DNA from: Prorocentrum cordatum
Lineage: Eukaryota; Sar; Dinophyceae; Prorocentrales; Prorocentraceae
Length of the DNA: 64,000 nt
Assembly: GCA_963575745.1 (NCBI GenBank)
Contig: CAUYUJ010000361.1
Span: 1 to 64,000, forward strand
Direction: 5' to 3'
Shown: piece after piece, positions 42,116-52,452 of the stretch
How positions within the stretch are numbered: position 1 is the first letter of the stretch
How the letters are laid out: every line of letters starts with the position of its first letter
Program-made: the position numbers and the translations under genes
The notes under the pieces: model-generated
What the model was told of the DNA's origin: nothing
Database searches by the model: none
What the model saw: the letters and a program-made list of their open reading frames with translations, nothing else

Positions 42116-42500
42116 CAGGTGAGTGCTAATGTAGTAAACATCTCGCTGGGAGGTTTTGAATGGCATCATGGCAGAGACCGTGCTTGAGCTTTCTCGTACT
42201 GGTTACCATGATCAGTGGTTACTGTTCTGTGTGCGGGTGTTTGGCATCCTGGCAGGTGATGGTGCTGGTGACTAGACTCAATGTTGGTGGATTGGTGGCA
42301 GTACCTTGCGATGCAGCGCTCGATGCCAAAACATGTGTGTCCTCTTCACAGTCCTTCTCCTCCGCTTCTGCTTCGTGTGTTTCGTTTCAGTCGTGTCCCT
42401 GGAATCTCGCTCTTCTGGGGTTGTGGTTCCTGAGCCGGTTCCTGTTACCTAGACTTCGGTGGCTCCTCCGATGCCGGCTATGGTAGTGATTGCCTTTGTT
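42116..42500. other. Spacer, nothing recognised
   Basis: About 380 bp of mixed composition between the 554-bp repeat and the next minisatellite. No gene or RNA is supported. Confidence 0.4.
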
Positions 42501-42504
42501 CTGG

Positions 42505-44290
42505 TGTGAGTGGTTCAGGGTCTTCGTCCTGGTGTGAGTCGCTCGGGCACTTCGTGGTGTGAGTCGTTCAGGCACCTCGTCCTGGTATGAGTCGCTCGGG
42601 CCCCTCCTTGTGCGTGAGTCGTTCGGGCTCCTCGTGGTGTGAGTCGTTCGGGCGCCTCGTCCTGATGTGAGTCGTTCGGTCTCCTCGTGCGGCCTCTTGG
42701 GGGCCTCTTGGAGGCTCTCGGGGCCTCTTGGGGGCCTCTTGGGTGTCTCATGGGGGCCTCTTGGGGGCCTCTTGAGGCGTCCAGGGGCTTTTTGGGGACC
42801 TTTTGGGGGCTTCTTGGGGGCCTCTTGGGGCCTCTTGGGGGCCTGTTGGGGTGCTCGTCCTTCCTTGTATGAGTGCCTCGGGCCCCTCATTGTGTGTGAG
42901 TCGTTCGGGCTCCACGTGGGGTGAGTCCTTCGGGCCCCTCGTCCTGGTGTGCGTCGTTCGGGCCCCTCCTTGTGTGTGAGTCGTTCGGGCTCCTGGTGGT
43001 GTGAGTCGTTCGGGCCCCTCGTCCTGGTGTGAGTCGTTCGGGCGCCTCCTTGCGTGTGCGTCGCTCGGGCGCCTCCTTCTGTGTGAGTCGTTCGGGCTCC
43101 TCGTGGTGTGAGTCGTTGGGGCCCCTCGTCCTGGGGTGAGTCGTTCGGCCTCCTCGTGGGGGCTTTTGGGGGCCTCTTGGGGGCATCGTCCTTCCTTGTG
43201 TGAGTGCCTCGGGCCCCTCGTTGTGTATGAGTCGTTGGGGGCTCTCGTGGTGTGAGTCGTTCGGGGCCCTCGTCCGTGGTGCGTTGTTCGGGCTCCTCCT
43301 CGTGTGTGAGTCGTTCGGGCTCCTCGTGGTGTGAGTCATTCGGGCCCGTCGTCCTGGTGTGCGTCGTTCGGGCCCCTCCTTGTGTGTGAGTCGTTCGGGC
43401 TCCTCGTGGTGGGAGGTGTTCGGGCCCCTCGTCCTGGTGTGAGTCGTTGGGGCGCCTCCTTGTGTGTGGGTCGTTTGGGCTCCTCGTTGTGTGAGTCGTT
43501 GGGGCCCCTCGTCCTGGGGTGAGTCGTTCGGTCTCCTCGTGGGGCCTCTTGGGGGGCCTCTTGGAGGCTCTCGGGGCCTCTTGGGGGCCTCTTGGACGTC
43601 TCGTGTGGGGCCTATTGGGGGCCTCTTGACGCGTCTTGGGGCTTCTTGGGGGCCTCGTGGGGGCCTGTTGGGAACCTTTTGGGGGTCTCTTGGGGCCTCT
43701 TGGGGGCCTCGCCCTTCCTTGTGAGTGCCTCGGGCCCTTCATTGTGTGTGAGTCGTTCGGGCTCCTCGTGGTGTGAGTCGTTCGGGCCCCTCGTCTTGGT
43801 GTGCGTCGTTCGAGCCCCTCCTTGTGTGTGAGTCGTTCGGGCTCCTCATGGTGTGAGTCGTTCGGGCCCCTCGTCCTGGTGTGAGTCGTGCGGGCGCCTC
43901 CTTGCGCGTGAGTCGTTCGGGCCCCTCGTGGTGTGAGTCGTTCGGGCGCCTCGTCCTGATGTGAGTCGTTCGGGCCCCTCCTTGTGGTGTGAGTCGTTCG
44001 GGCTCTTCGTGTTGTGAGTCGTTGGGGCCCTTCGTCCTGGTGTGAGTCGTTCGGCCTCCTCGTGGGGCCTCTTGGGGACCTCTTGGAGCCTCTGTGGGCC
44101 TATTGGGGGCCTCTTGGGGGCTTCTTGGGGGCCTCTGGGGGCCTCTTGGGGCCTCCCGGGGGCTTTTTGGGTGCCTCTTGGGGGCCTCTTGGGGCCTCTT
44201 GGGGGCTTCTGAGGGGCTTATTGGAGGCCTCTTGGGGGCCTCCTGGGGGCCTCTTGGGGCCATCTTGGGGCCTCTTGCGACCTCCTCAAA
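42505..44290. repeat. Compound minisatellite, array I
   Basis: CGTTCGGGC units alternate with three or more CCTCTTGGGG blocks (42,690-42,860, 43,540-43,720, 44,060-44,290). The pattern 'CGTTCGG array, GGTCTCCTCGTG, CCTCTTGGGG block, CGTCCTTCCTTGTGTGAGTG' is repeated about every 0.75-0.85 kb, so a higher-order unit has been duplicated. Confidence 0.9.
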
Positions 44291-44790
44291 AGAGCGAAGT
44301 AGAGCTGCCCCCTAGAAGGAGAAAATGAGCCCAAAACCTTCGTAAAATCAATGGTTTTGCTATGAAGGACGATGAGCGCGGCCCCCTTCAGAAGTCCAAA
44401 ATGCGGCCGAAACCCTAGTAAAATCAATGATTTCTGCTTCGAAGAGGAGTAGAGGGGGTAAACCCCTCCCCGAAGGGGAAGATAGGGGGTTAGGGGGTTG
44501 AGAACAGAGAGAGCTCGCAAAAAGTCACTCACCCCCAAAGGGCTGGTGGGATTTGGCGGCCAAAGGGGGTGAAGGGGGGGGGGGTGCCCGAAGACGGATC
44601 GGGAAGAGGGGGGGGGGTACCCGACGACGGATCGGGGAAAGGGGGAGGGGGGGGGGGGGGGGAGGGGGGGTCCCCCCCCCTTTGGGGAGATCCAGCGGCG
44701 CACCCTCTATAGAAATATGTATACCCCCGGAACACTGGGGGGGGGGACATTTTGTTAATTTCGTTTGGGGTCCTTCCTTCGCCATAAAAG
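44291..44790. other. Spacer with G-runs, no gene
   Basis: Contains AAAACCTTCGTAAAATCAAT and AAACCCTAGTAAAATCAATG (a ~70-bp direct repeat) and long G-runs at 44,570-44,690 that could fold into G-quadruplexes. No coding sequence is supported. Confidence 0.5.
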
Positions 44791-44791
44791 T

Positions 44792-44793
<2 letters not shown>

Positions 44794-44851
<58 letters not shown>
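44794..44851. repeat. (TA)n microsatellite 1
   Basis: 29 TA units, perfect. It lies just outside the left arm of the large inverted repeat. Confidence 0.95.
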
Positions 44852-44854
<3 letters not shown>

Positions 44855-44926
44855 TGTGTGAGTACATCTATATATACATTTGTGTATATGGATATGGATG
44901 TGTAGGTGTCTGTGTATGTATGTATG

Positions 44927-46210
44927 TATATAGCACCCCGCAATTGCGGATAAGAGTGAGGGGGCGGGCGCGGGCGACGCGGGCGTCGTCAAGCCGGCGG
45001 ACCTCGTGGCCCCCACCTTCCTTGTCGATGGCGCTCTCCTCCTCCTCCTCCTCCTCTTCTCCTCCTCCTCCTCCTCCTCCTCCTCCTCCTCCTCCTCTTC
45101 CTCCTCCTCCTCCGCCTCCTACTCCTCCCCTCTTCCTCGTCCTCGTCCTCGTTCTCATCGTCATCGTCGTCCTCCTCCTCCACCTCGTCCTCCTCCTCCT
45201 CCTCCTCCTCCTCCGCTTCTTCCTCGTCCTCCCTCTCCCCCCCTCGTCCTTCCATCATCGTCCTCCCATTGTCGTCATGTTCCTCCTCGTCGTCCTCCTC
45301 CTCTTCCCCCCCTCCCGATCCTCCACCCTCCTCCTTTTCGTCGTCGTCGTCGACGTCATCGTCGTCGTCCCCTCCCTCCTCCTCCTCCTCCTCCTGCTCC
45401 TCCTCCTCCTTCCTCCTGCTGCTCCTCCTCCTCCTCTGCTCCTCCTCCTCCTCCTCCTCCCTCCTCGTCCTCCTGCAAAAGCAGCCCGCCGCAGGCGCCG
45501 AAAAAATTGGTTTGTACACTGAACGTGGTTTGGGCCGCGGGTGGGCCGCGGGTTCTCCACCGGGAACGAATGCAAAAGATGCTCGCCGCAGGCGCCGAAC
45601 AAAATTGGTTTGTACCCTGAACGTGGTCGCGGGTGGGCCGCGGTCTCTCCACCTAGAACGATTCAAATGATGCCCGCCGCAGGCGCCGAAAAATGTGGTT
45701 TGTACCCTGAACGCGGTTTGGGTCGCGGGTTGGTCGCGAGTTGATCGCGGGGTGGGTCGCGGGCTCTCCACCTGGAAGGAATGAAAAAAAACCCGCTGCA
45801 GGCGCCGAAAATGTTGGTTTGTACCTTGAACGTGGTTCGGGTCGAAGGTGGGTCGCGGGTGGGTCGCGGGGTGAGTCGCGGGTGGGTCGCGGGCGGGTCG
45901 CGGGTGGGTCGCGGGCGGGTCGCGGGGTGGGTCGCAAGGTGGGCCGCGGGCGGGTCGCGGGGCGGGTCGCGGGTGGGTCGCGGGTGGGTCGCGGGGTGGG
46001 CCGCGGGGTGGGTCGCGGGGTGGGTCGCGGGTGGGTCGCGGGTGGGTCGCAGGGTGGGTCGCAGGGTGGGTCGCGGGGTGGGTCGCGGGGTGGGTCGCGG
46101 GGTGGGTCGCGGGTGGGTCGCGGGGTGGGTCGCGGGTGGGTCTCGGGGTGGGTCGCGGGTGGGTCGCGGGGCGGGTTGCGGGTGGGACGACGACAACAAC
46201 AACAACAACA

Positions 46211-46244
<34 letters not shown>

Positions 46245-46246
46245 CA
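44927..46246. repeat. Large inverted repeat, left arm (~1.3 kb)
   Basis: Begins TATATAGCACCCCGCAATTG, has (CTC)n with GTC variants to 45,475, then GCAGGCGCCGAAAA blocks spaced ~100 bp apart, then a GGGTCGCGGGTGG array (45,840-46,190) and a CAA tract. The reverse complement of the whole series, in the same internal order, is at 53,583-54,838. Frames here (poly-Ser, poly-Pro, GRGWVAG repeats) are repeat products. Confidence 0.85.
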
Positions 46247-46249
46247 TTT

Positions 46250-47060
46250 AAGACAGGGGACATTCCGTTCTCACCAGTGCCAGGGTTTTCATAGGAGGCG
46301 GGCAATACCCCCACTTTGTGGGGGGGCCGGTTCAAGCTCTACCAAGTTTCCAAACGACTCTTCGCCACCACCCACACCCAGCTTCCCGCCCTATGACGTT
46401 CGGACACTTCACTTCGTGGCCTGCGGACGACCTTGGCTACTACACTGGCGCATGGGTACAGTGACTTGTTGTGGTAACATGTTGTGGAAACGAGCTTAGT
46501 ATACTACTTTTTCCCCTGTTCCAACACTGGACACCTGTACCGTTTTCCGACGTTTTTCCGTTTCTGTACCACACAAGCGAAAACACTTATTTTGAGTGGT
46601 ACCACGTGCGTGGCGCCAGCATACCACAGGACTTGTTTCCGTTGTTGTGATACGATACATGCTCATTCTTGTTCTGTGGTTGTCGTTCTGGCCTCAATGT
46701 GCAATACTGGCTCATTCGTCTACGAAAAACACGTGAGTAGCTCTCTCTGGTTGGAGGTCCTGATGGTTGTGGTTGCCCCGATGGTTGTCGCGATGATTGC
46801 CCCGATGATTGTCCCGATTGTTGTTCCGATGCTTCTCCCGATGGTTGTCCCGATGGTTGTCCCGATCGTTGTCCCGATGGTTGTCCCGATGGTTGTCCCG
46901 ATGGTTGTCCTGATGGTTGTGGTTGTCCCGATCGTTGTCCCGATGGTTGTCCCCATGGTTGTCCCGATGGTTGTTCCGATGGTGGTCCCGATGGTTGTCC
47001 CGACGGTTGTCGGCGATGCCGGATCCTCACGCCCCCCGCCGGAGGAGGAGGAGGAGGAGG
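46250..47060. repeat. ~0.8-kb direct repeat, left copy
   Basis: Matches 51,425-52,345: both start ACATTCCGTTCTCACCAGTG / ACACTCCGTTCTCACCAGTG and end in a GATGGTTGTCCC 12-bp array (46,762-47,015), GATGCCGGATCCTCACGCCC and (GGA)n. The right copy has about 125 bp more after TGGACACCTGTAC. The VVPMVV and IGTTIGTT frames are repeat products. Confidence 0.85.
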
Positions 47061-47119
47061 AGGAGGAGGAGCAGGACAAGGCGCGGCGGCTCTGGACACA
47101 TACGTGCTCTGGAGACATA

Positions 47120-47944
47120 CTAAAGAGACGAGTCTTTGTGCTCATCATATTCTGGCATACGCCTGTCTCTAATGGCACGCATCGGGCGCAATACTGCAAG
47201 CTGCGCTCCTGGCAGCAAGACATCAGGGGCCAAGTGTCCAAGCATTGTGCCGATACGCCCCCTCGCGGATACATCGCCCGTGCGTGCGTGGGGCGCCAAT
47301 GCCGCCAGGACGCCCTGGACATGCGCCGGCATACCCAGATCCACCTGGTAATCCATGACATTCCCATACTCGGACTGCCCGAAAGAACGCCATACTGGCA
47401 TGTGCCACCAATGGTCCTGTTTCGGGAAATAGGTGATACCATCCTTGACGTCGTCGGAGGCATTCCACAGAGCCATAGATGGCGGCTCCATACCCATGGA
47501 TCCCGTGTGCGTTGCCACAAATACATCCAGGCTGTCCATGCGCCTGTATGACAGACCTGATACCACCTCGGAATGCACGTGAATACGCAGGAGCTGCAAC
47601 AGCCTGCGCAAGCCAGCATACACCCAGCCGCCGTGCCCGACGAAGACGTGCGATCTCCAGGTCGCTATACCAGCTTGGGTGCACAGCCGATGGAATACTT
47701 CCGAAAGTGCGCCCAGATACTGCGCGGCTGGATCTGCGAAACCAGAAAGGTTGCCGAATACCAAGCCAGGGTAGAAGTATACCGCGAACGCCATCCACTC
47801 TGGGGTCTGGATGCCTCCCATACGGCGCTGGTTCTCGACCATACCGTTCTCCTTGGACTGGCGCGTACTCTCCGGCGTCGTGAGCCCCTGCCACATACAC
47901 GGAAAATACACTGCAGTCGCGAACCACGTGGTCTCGCGCAGCAC
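47120..47944 (-). CDS. Unknown-family gene, 3' exon
   Basis: A 274-codon open frame, protein-like in composition, ending at a stop at 47,120. Sample motifs: FATAVYFPCMWQGL, EWMAFAVYFYPGLVFGNL, ALSEVFHRLCTQAGIATWRS, then HVFVGHGGWVYAGLRRLL, LSYRRMDSLDVFVATHTGSM, FPKQDHWWHMPVWRSFG. Rich in His, Trp and Arg. I do not recognise the family. It connects upstream through an intron (47,945-48,128) to FNWLK in phase 0, giving FNWLK|VLRETTW. Gene expression cannot be judged from sequence. Confidence 0.55.
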   Translation of the reverse strand: MLRETTWFATAVYFPCMWQGLTTPESTRQSKENGMVENQRRMGGIQTPEWMAFAVYFYPGLVFGNLSGFADPAAQYLGALSEVFHRLCTQAGIATWRSHVFVGHGGWVYAGLRRLLQLLRIHVHSEVVSGLSYRRMDSLDVFVATHTGSMGMEPPSMALWNASDDVKDGITYFPKQDHWWHMPVWRSFGQSEYGNVMDYQVDLGMPAHVQGVLAALAPHARTGDVSARGRIGTMLGHLAPDVLLPGAQLAVLRPMRAIRDRRMPEYDEHKDSSL

Positions 47945-48128
47945 CTTTCAGGAGAGACAAAAGTACCACTACCACCAGCTAGGGGGGTGGCCGCGCCTTC
48001 CCCTCGAGCTGGTGGCACCTCGTTCCGGGCACTCTCTGGAGGCATACCCGGAAGGAGGTGCCACCAGCTCGAAGATGGAGCGGCCACCCCCCTAGCTGAT
48101 GGTAGTGGTACTTTTGTCTCTCCTGAGC
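47945..48128 (-). other. Introner-like intron with long terminal inverted repeats
   Basis: On the minus strand, AAG|GCTCAGGAGAGAC at the 5' side and CCTGAAAG|GTGCTG at the 3' side. Removal as a GC-AG intron (184 bp) joins Lys to Val in phase 0; a GA-AG reading (47,945-48,122) is also in phase and would add Ala-Gln. The two halves are inverted copies for about 75 bp (CAGGAGAGACAAAAGTACCA and TGGTACTTTTGTCTCTCCTG) around a loop that also contains CCGGG arms. AAGG occurs at both borders. These are properties of introner elements that move as DNA transposons. Confidence 0.7.
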
Positions 48129-48324
48129 CTTGAGCCAGTTGAATACCAACCCGTCCCCGCCGGGTGGCATAGCCCAGCGCCTCATACCCTCGGCCACCTC
48201 CTCGTTGGATGGGGTATACTCCCCAGTCTGTTCGTCCCACTGCCCTGCCATTGCCAACAATACGGACGCGCGTGTGCATATGGAAAGAGATACGAAAAGC
48301 GAAATACGACTGGAGCCCAAATGG
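48129..48324 (-). CDS. Unknown-family gene, middle exon (3' end certain)
   Basis: GQWDEQTGEYTPSNEEVAEG, then MRRWAMPPGGDGLVFNWLK is the part in the frame that continues into the 3' exon. The 5' splice border is not resolved: several AG sites precede it (GTATAG, CCCACAG, GCCTTAG at about 48,325-48,360) and three frames are open. The start given is the last of these. Confidence 0.4.
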
Positions 48325-48429
48325 CTAAGGCAAACGAGTGATACTGTGGGAAAGTGCCAAAGTCTATACGAACAGAAACGAAGCACATACATGTGTCACA
48401 CTGATAAGACAACTCATACTCACAAGCAG

Positions 48430-49050
48430 GTGAGGTTGAGGGCGGCTCCTGTTTCAAAACGGGGTTCTCGCTTGAGTCCCGATGGGGCGCTCTGGAGGGA
48501 CCCAAGGGGAGGCGCCGTGAGAGGCGGGGCCCGAGGCCTCTGGGGGCTGGGGGGGACCAGAGAGGGCACAGATGATGAGGTCGAGGGCGGCTCCTGTTTC
48601 AAAACGGGGTTCTCGCTTGAGTTCCCGATGGGGCGCTCTGGAGGGACCCAAGGGGAGGCGCCGTGAGAGGCGGGGCCCGAGGCCTCTGGGGGCCGGGGGG
48701 GGCCAGAGAGGGCACAGAGGATGAGGTTGAGGGCGGCTCCTGTTTCAAAACGGGGTTCTCGCTTGAGTTCCCGATGGGGCGCTCTGGAGGGACCCAAGGG
48801 GAGGCGCCGTGAGAGGCGGGGCCCGAGGCCTCTAGGGGCTGGGGGGGACCAGAGAGGGCACAGAGGATGAGGTTGAGGGCGGCTCCTGTTTCAAAACGGT
48901 GTTCTCGCTTGAGTTCCCGATGGGGCGCTCTGGAGGGACCCAGGGGGGGGCGCCGTGAGAGGCGGGGCCCGAGGCCTCTAGGGGCTGGGGGGGACCAGAA
49001 AGGGCACAGAGGATGAGGTTGAGGGCGGCTCCTGTTTCAAAACGGGGTTC
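48430..49050. repeat. 146-bp tandem repeat
   Basis: GGCGGCTCCT recurs at 48,441, 48,586, 48,732, 48,878 and 49,024 (145-146-bp steps). Four full copies and a partial one, over 95 percent alike by eye. On the minus strand they lie between the 5' and middle exons, so probably in an intron. Confidence 0.95.
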
Positions 49051-49097
49051 TCACACTGATAAGACAACTCACACTCACAAGCAGGTTAGTGAACATA

Positions 49098-49510
49098 GTG
49101 GCACACGATACATTTGATACATATTGCACATGATACATATGATAGACATGAGACAAAGACACACAACAGTTGGTTACATTTTTGGGGCAAATTGCAGACA
49201 TATGCATTTGTAATATATGATGCATATTGCACATGATACATATGATAGACATGAGACAAAGATACACAACAGTTGGTCACATTATTGGAGCAAATTTCAG
49301 ACACATGCATTTGTTATAAATGATACATATTGCACATGATACATATGATAGGCATGAGACAAAGACACACCACAGGTGGTCACATTTTTGGGGTAAATTT
49401 CGGACACATGCCTTTGTTATATATGATACATATTGCACATGATACATATGATAGACATGAGGCAAAGACACACAACAGTTGGTGACATTTTTGGAGCAAA
49501 TTTCGGACAC
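49098..49510. repeat. 103-bp tandem repeat
   Basis: AACAGTTGG recurs at about 49,164, 49,267, (49,370, variant) and 49,473: 103-bp steps, four copies. AT-rich with CATATGATAGACATGAGACA words. Also inside the putative first intron. Confidence 0.95.
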
Positions 49511-49538
49511 AAGCCGCCGCCTGCACTGAGGAGCTCAC

Positions 49539-50441
49539 CGACGCATACACATCGCACCACTGTCTCAACACTCCTCGGGACACCAAGACAGCTTTCCGTC
49601 GCATACGCAACACGGCATGCAACGTGAAGTACTTCAGCCCTGGATATACCGCGCGCATGTGGTCACCAAGTGCCGCGTCGAGCTTTTCAGCCGTGTCATA
49701 CTGCAAAGGTCCAGAGTCAGGGTGATACTTCACGTACCATTGCCTCAAAACCATACCGCTGACAGCGACGGGAGGATCGCTCCCCGAGAGAAGCTGCGAG
49801 AGGACCTCCGCGGCGGCCTCGTCGGCGAAGCTCTCCCGATACTGATTGAGTCGAAGACGCTGGCCTATACATTCCTCCACAGCTTGGGCAGTATTGAATG
49901 CTCCCTTGGCGCCCCACTCAGTGCTGAGCCTCTTCTGGCATACCCTGGCGTCAGCAGATACAGATAAATGTCCCAGGAGCCACTGCTTCAAGACGGCCCC
50001 GTCAGTAGTCCCCTCGGGCATGTCTGTGCGAATACGTTCTCCATACCAGGTCTCCAAATGGCCAGCGTTCTGCACTATGACAAGCGTCTCTTTGGAAGAA
50101 TACTGCAGTAGCCACGCCGTTGCGACCGGATTTGACACATACAGTGGTGGATCCAACCGTCGGAGCGCCCCACATAATTTGAAAGCTGTATTATACTCGA
50201 TGTCCAGATGGCGGATGGCAGAGCCGTGCTGCTCCTCCAGCTCCTTGGCGCTAGAAATACTGACCTTGCCAGGCACAACCCGACACTTGACCCACCAAAC
50301 TTTGCACGCCTGGTGACTGACCTGGATACCCTTTGCAACGAGCGCCTGATGCAAATAAAACGGGCTGCCGCAGTCGGCCAAGGGAGGCCGCGACAGCTCT
50401 GGGCCAATCTGCTGGTCAAGGGCTTTCGCCGACAAAGCCAT
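49539..50441 (-). CDS. Unknown-family gene, 5' exon with HTH-like repeats
   Basis: Likely ATG at 50,441 (MALSAKALDQQIGPEL). About 300 codons with internal repeats of 50-75 residues: GIQVSHQACKVWWVKCRV... AKELEEQHGSAIRHL; PPLYVSNPVATAWLLQYSS... AGHLETWYGERIR; GTTDGAVLKQWLLGHLS; PPVAVSGMVLRQWYVKYHP... AEKLDAALGDHMRAV; AVLVSRGVLRQWCDVYAS. Consensus: P-P-x-x-V-S-x-x-V-x-x-x-W-L-x-x-Y, gap, L-E-x-x-x-G-x-x-I-R. It looks like a repeated helical, possibly DNA-binding module. I cannot name the family. The frame is clean throughout, unlike the surrounding elements. Confidence 0.6.
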
Positions 50442-50699
50442 GACCCATCCAAGAACACAAGCGATACCTTGATCCGAGATGGCTACGGATGTGACAGTGA
50501 TCAGTGATTTTGTTCGATGACGTGGTGACACACTGACTTGTTGTGGTACCATGCCGACATCGACGACGCGACGACGCGCGCATGTGTCCCGCATGATATT
50601 TGTTGCAAGGGATTGCGGCCCCTGGCAGGCGCGCGAACGCCGTTGAAAGAGCTTGCGAAAACAGCTCGCGCGAGCTCTATAACATAAATGTTGAAAAAC

Positions 50700-50930
50700 C
50701 ATTGGTTTTTAAGGATTCGGACAGCGCGCGCGGGTAGAAATTTTGAAAATTCGTACAGATGTTTTTCGAGAACCTACGGTGCGATTCGTATGATTTTATG
50801 TTGCGCGGTGCTAAAATTCCTAAGAAACCCAATGATTTTTGAAGATTTCGGCGTGCGCGCGCGAAGAAAAAACGAATGTGTCCCACATGGTATTATTTGA
50901 CAGGGATGATGGCCCTGGCAGGCGCGCAAC
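50700..50930. other. AT-richer spacer with repeat fragments
   Basis: Short words such as AACCATTGGTTTTTAAGGAT and GCGCGCGCGGGTAGAAATTT recur in altered form at 51.0 and 52.5 kb and perhaps 55 kb, suggesting old copies of one dispersed repeat. No gene. Confidence 0.45.
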
Positions 50931-51420
50931 CTTTGTTGCAGAAGTTCGAAGCACGTGAAAAAGTTGCTCGCAAGAGCCCGTTTGACAGAAATGTTGAAAA
51001 AGTATTGGGTTTCCTAAGAAATCCGCAAAAGCGCGCGGGGTGAATTTTTGAAACCCTTTTTTTTGAAAAAACCATTGGGTTTTCATGTTTTTATGCGAAA
51101 ATCGCTACGAAGACTAAGTTTTGGAAGGATTTCGTCTTGCGCGCGCGAATGTGCACTTGGTGTCATTTTTTGCAAGGGATTCTTGAAGTTTGGTCATGTT
51201 AGAACAAGAAATGTCCACTTTGCCTTATTTTTTGCAAGGGAAAACCGATCGTAACAACACAACCGGATCTGGTATACCCCGTTTTGCCTGAGACTTCCTC
51301 ACGAAAATGATGAAAATGTGGCTGCGGCCTAGGCGCGGCGGGGGGGGGCGCGCACCAGGGGCCCCAACAATAATTATTCTTTAGAATTAATAATGTTCAA
51401 CAACAACAACAACAATTACT
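50930..51420. repeat. ~490-bp direct repeat, copy X
   Basis: Matches 52,453-52,937: both start GAAGTTCGAAGCACGTGAAA, share GGAAGGATTTCGTCTTGCGC and AGAACAAGAAATGTCCACTT, and end TAATGTTCAACAACAACAAC. Located directly before the right ~0.9-kb direct repeat. Confidence 0.85.
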
Positions 51421-51424
51421 AGCA

Positions 51425-52345
51425 CGTGGGGACACTCCGTTCTCACCAGTGCCAGGGTTTTCATACGACGCCCGCCAATACCCCCACTTTGTGGGGGGGC
51501 CGGTTCAAGCTCTACCACATTTCCAAACGACTCTTCGCCACCACCCACACCCAGCTTCCCGCCCTATGACGTTCGGACACTTCACTTCGTGGCCTGCGGA
51601 CGACCGTGGCTACTACACTGGCGCATGGGTACAGTGACTTGTTGTGGTAACATTTTCTGGACGCTAGCTTAGTATACGACTTTTCCCCCTGTTCCAACAC
51701 TGGACACCTGTACTGGTTTTTGGTGGTAACGTGTTCCTGACGCTAGAATAGGAAACCACGGTAAACCAGTACGACGCCGGTACTGTCTGTAGGTCCTACA
51801 ATGATATGGACTGCTTTGGCTGGCGAGGCGCTAGCGTCTGATACGACGTTTTTCCGTTTCTGTACCACACAAGCGAAGACACTTATTTTGAGTGGTACCA
51901 CGTGGGTGGCGCCAGCATACCACAGGACTTGTTTCCGTTGTTGTGAGACGATACATGCTCATTCTTGTTCTGTGGTTGTCGTTCCGGCCTCAATGTGCAA
52001 TACTGGCTCATTCGTCTACGAAATACACGTGAGTAGCTCTCTCTGGTTGGAGGTCCTGATGGTTGTGGTTGTCCCGATGGTTGTCGCGATGATTGTCCCG
52101 ATGGTTGTCCCGATGGTTGTTCCGATGGTTGTCCCGATGGTTGTCCCGATGGTTGTCCCGATCGTTGTCCCGATTGTTGTCCCGATGGTTGTCCCGATGG
52201 TTGTCCTGATGGTTGTGGTTGTCCCGATCGTTGTCCCGATGACTGTCCCGATGGTTGTCCCGATGGTTGTTCCGATGGTTGTCCCGATGGTTGTCCCGAT
52301 GGTTGTCAGCGATGCCGGATCCTCACGCCCCCCGCCGGAGGAGGA
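51425..52345. repeat. ~0.9-kb direct repeat, right copy
   Basis: Counterpart of 46,250-47,060, including the GATGGTTGTCCC array (52,050-52,310). It carries about 125 bp absent from the left copy. Confidence 0.85.
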
Positions 52346-52452
52346 GGAGGAGGAGGAGGAGGAGCAGGACAAGGAGGAAAGGAGAAAAGGGAGAAAGGAA
52401 GGAGGGGCGGGAACGGCGCTTGCACGCCCACCCACCGTGAAACAACCGTTGT

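Larger units (their letters stand above)
48325..49538 (-). other. Putative first intron filled with tandem repeats
   Basis: The 5' splice site TCG|GTGAGC at 49,538 (phase 0 after VLRQWCDVYAS) is strong. The 3' site lies among AGs near 48,325-48,360 but is not fixed. The interior is almost wholly the 103-bp and 146-bp arrays. Confidence 0.5.

Noticed and set aside
44989-46335. 448-codon frame with DPPRDPPATHP repeats and acidic runs
   Set aside because: Wholly repeat-derived; all frames of both strands are open because the repeat unit length is compatible with three and lacks stops.
46484-47551. Membrane-like frame with PMVVPMVV repeats
   Set aside because: Translation of the 12-bp GATGGTTGTCCC array; both copies vary in unit number without regard to function.
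48430-49510. CRISPR-like array
   Set aside because: The 146-bp and 103-bp units are plain tandem repeats without unique spacers between short repeats, and the setting is eukaryotic.
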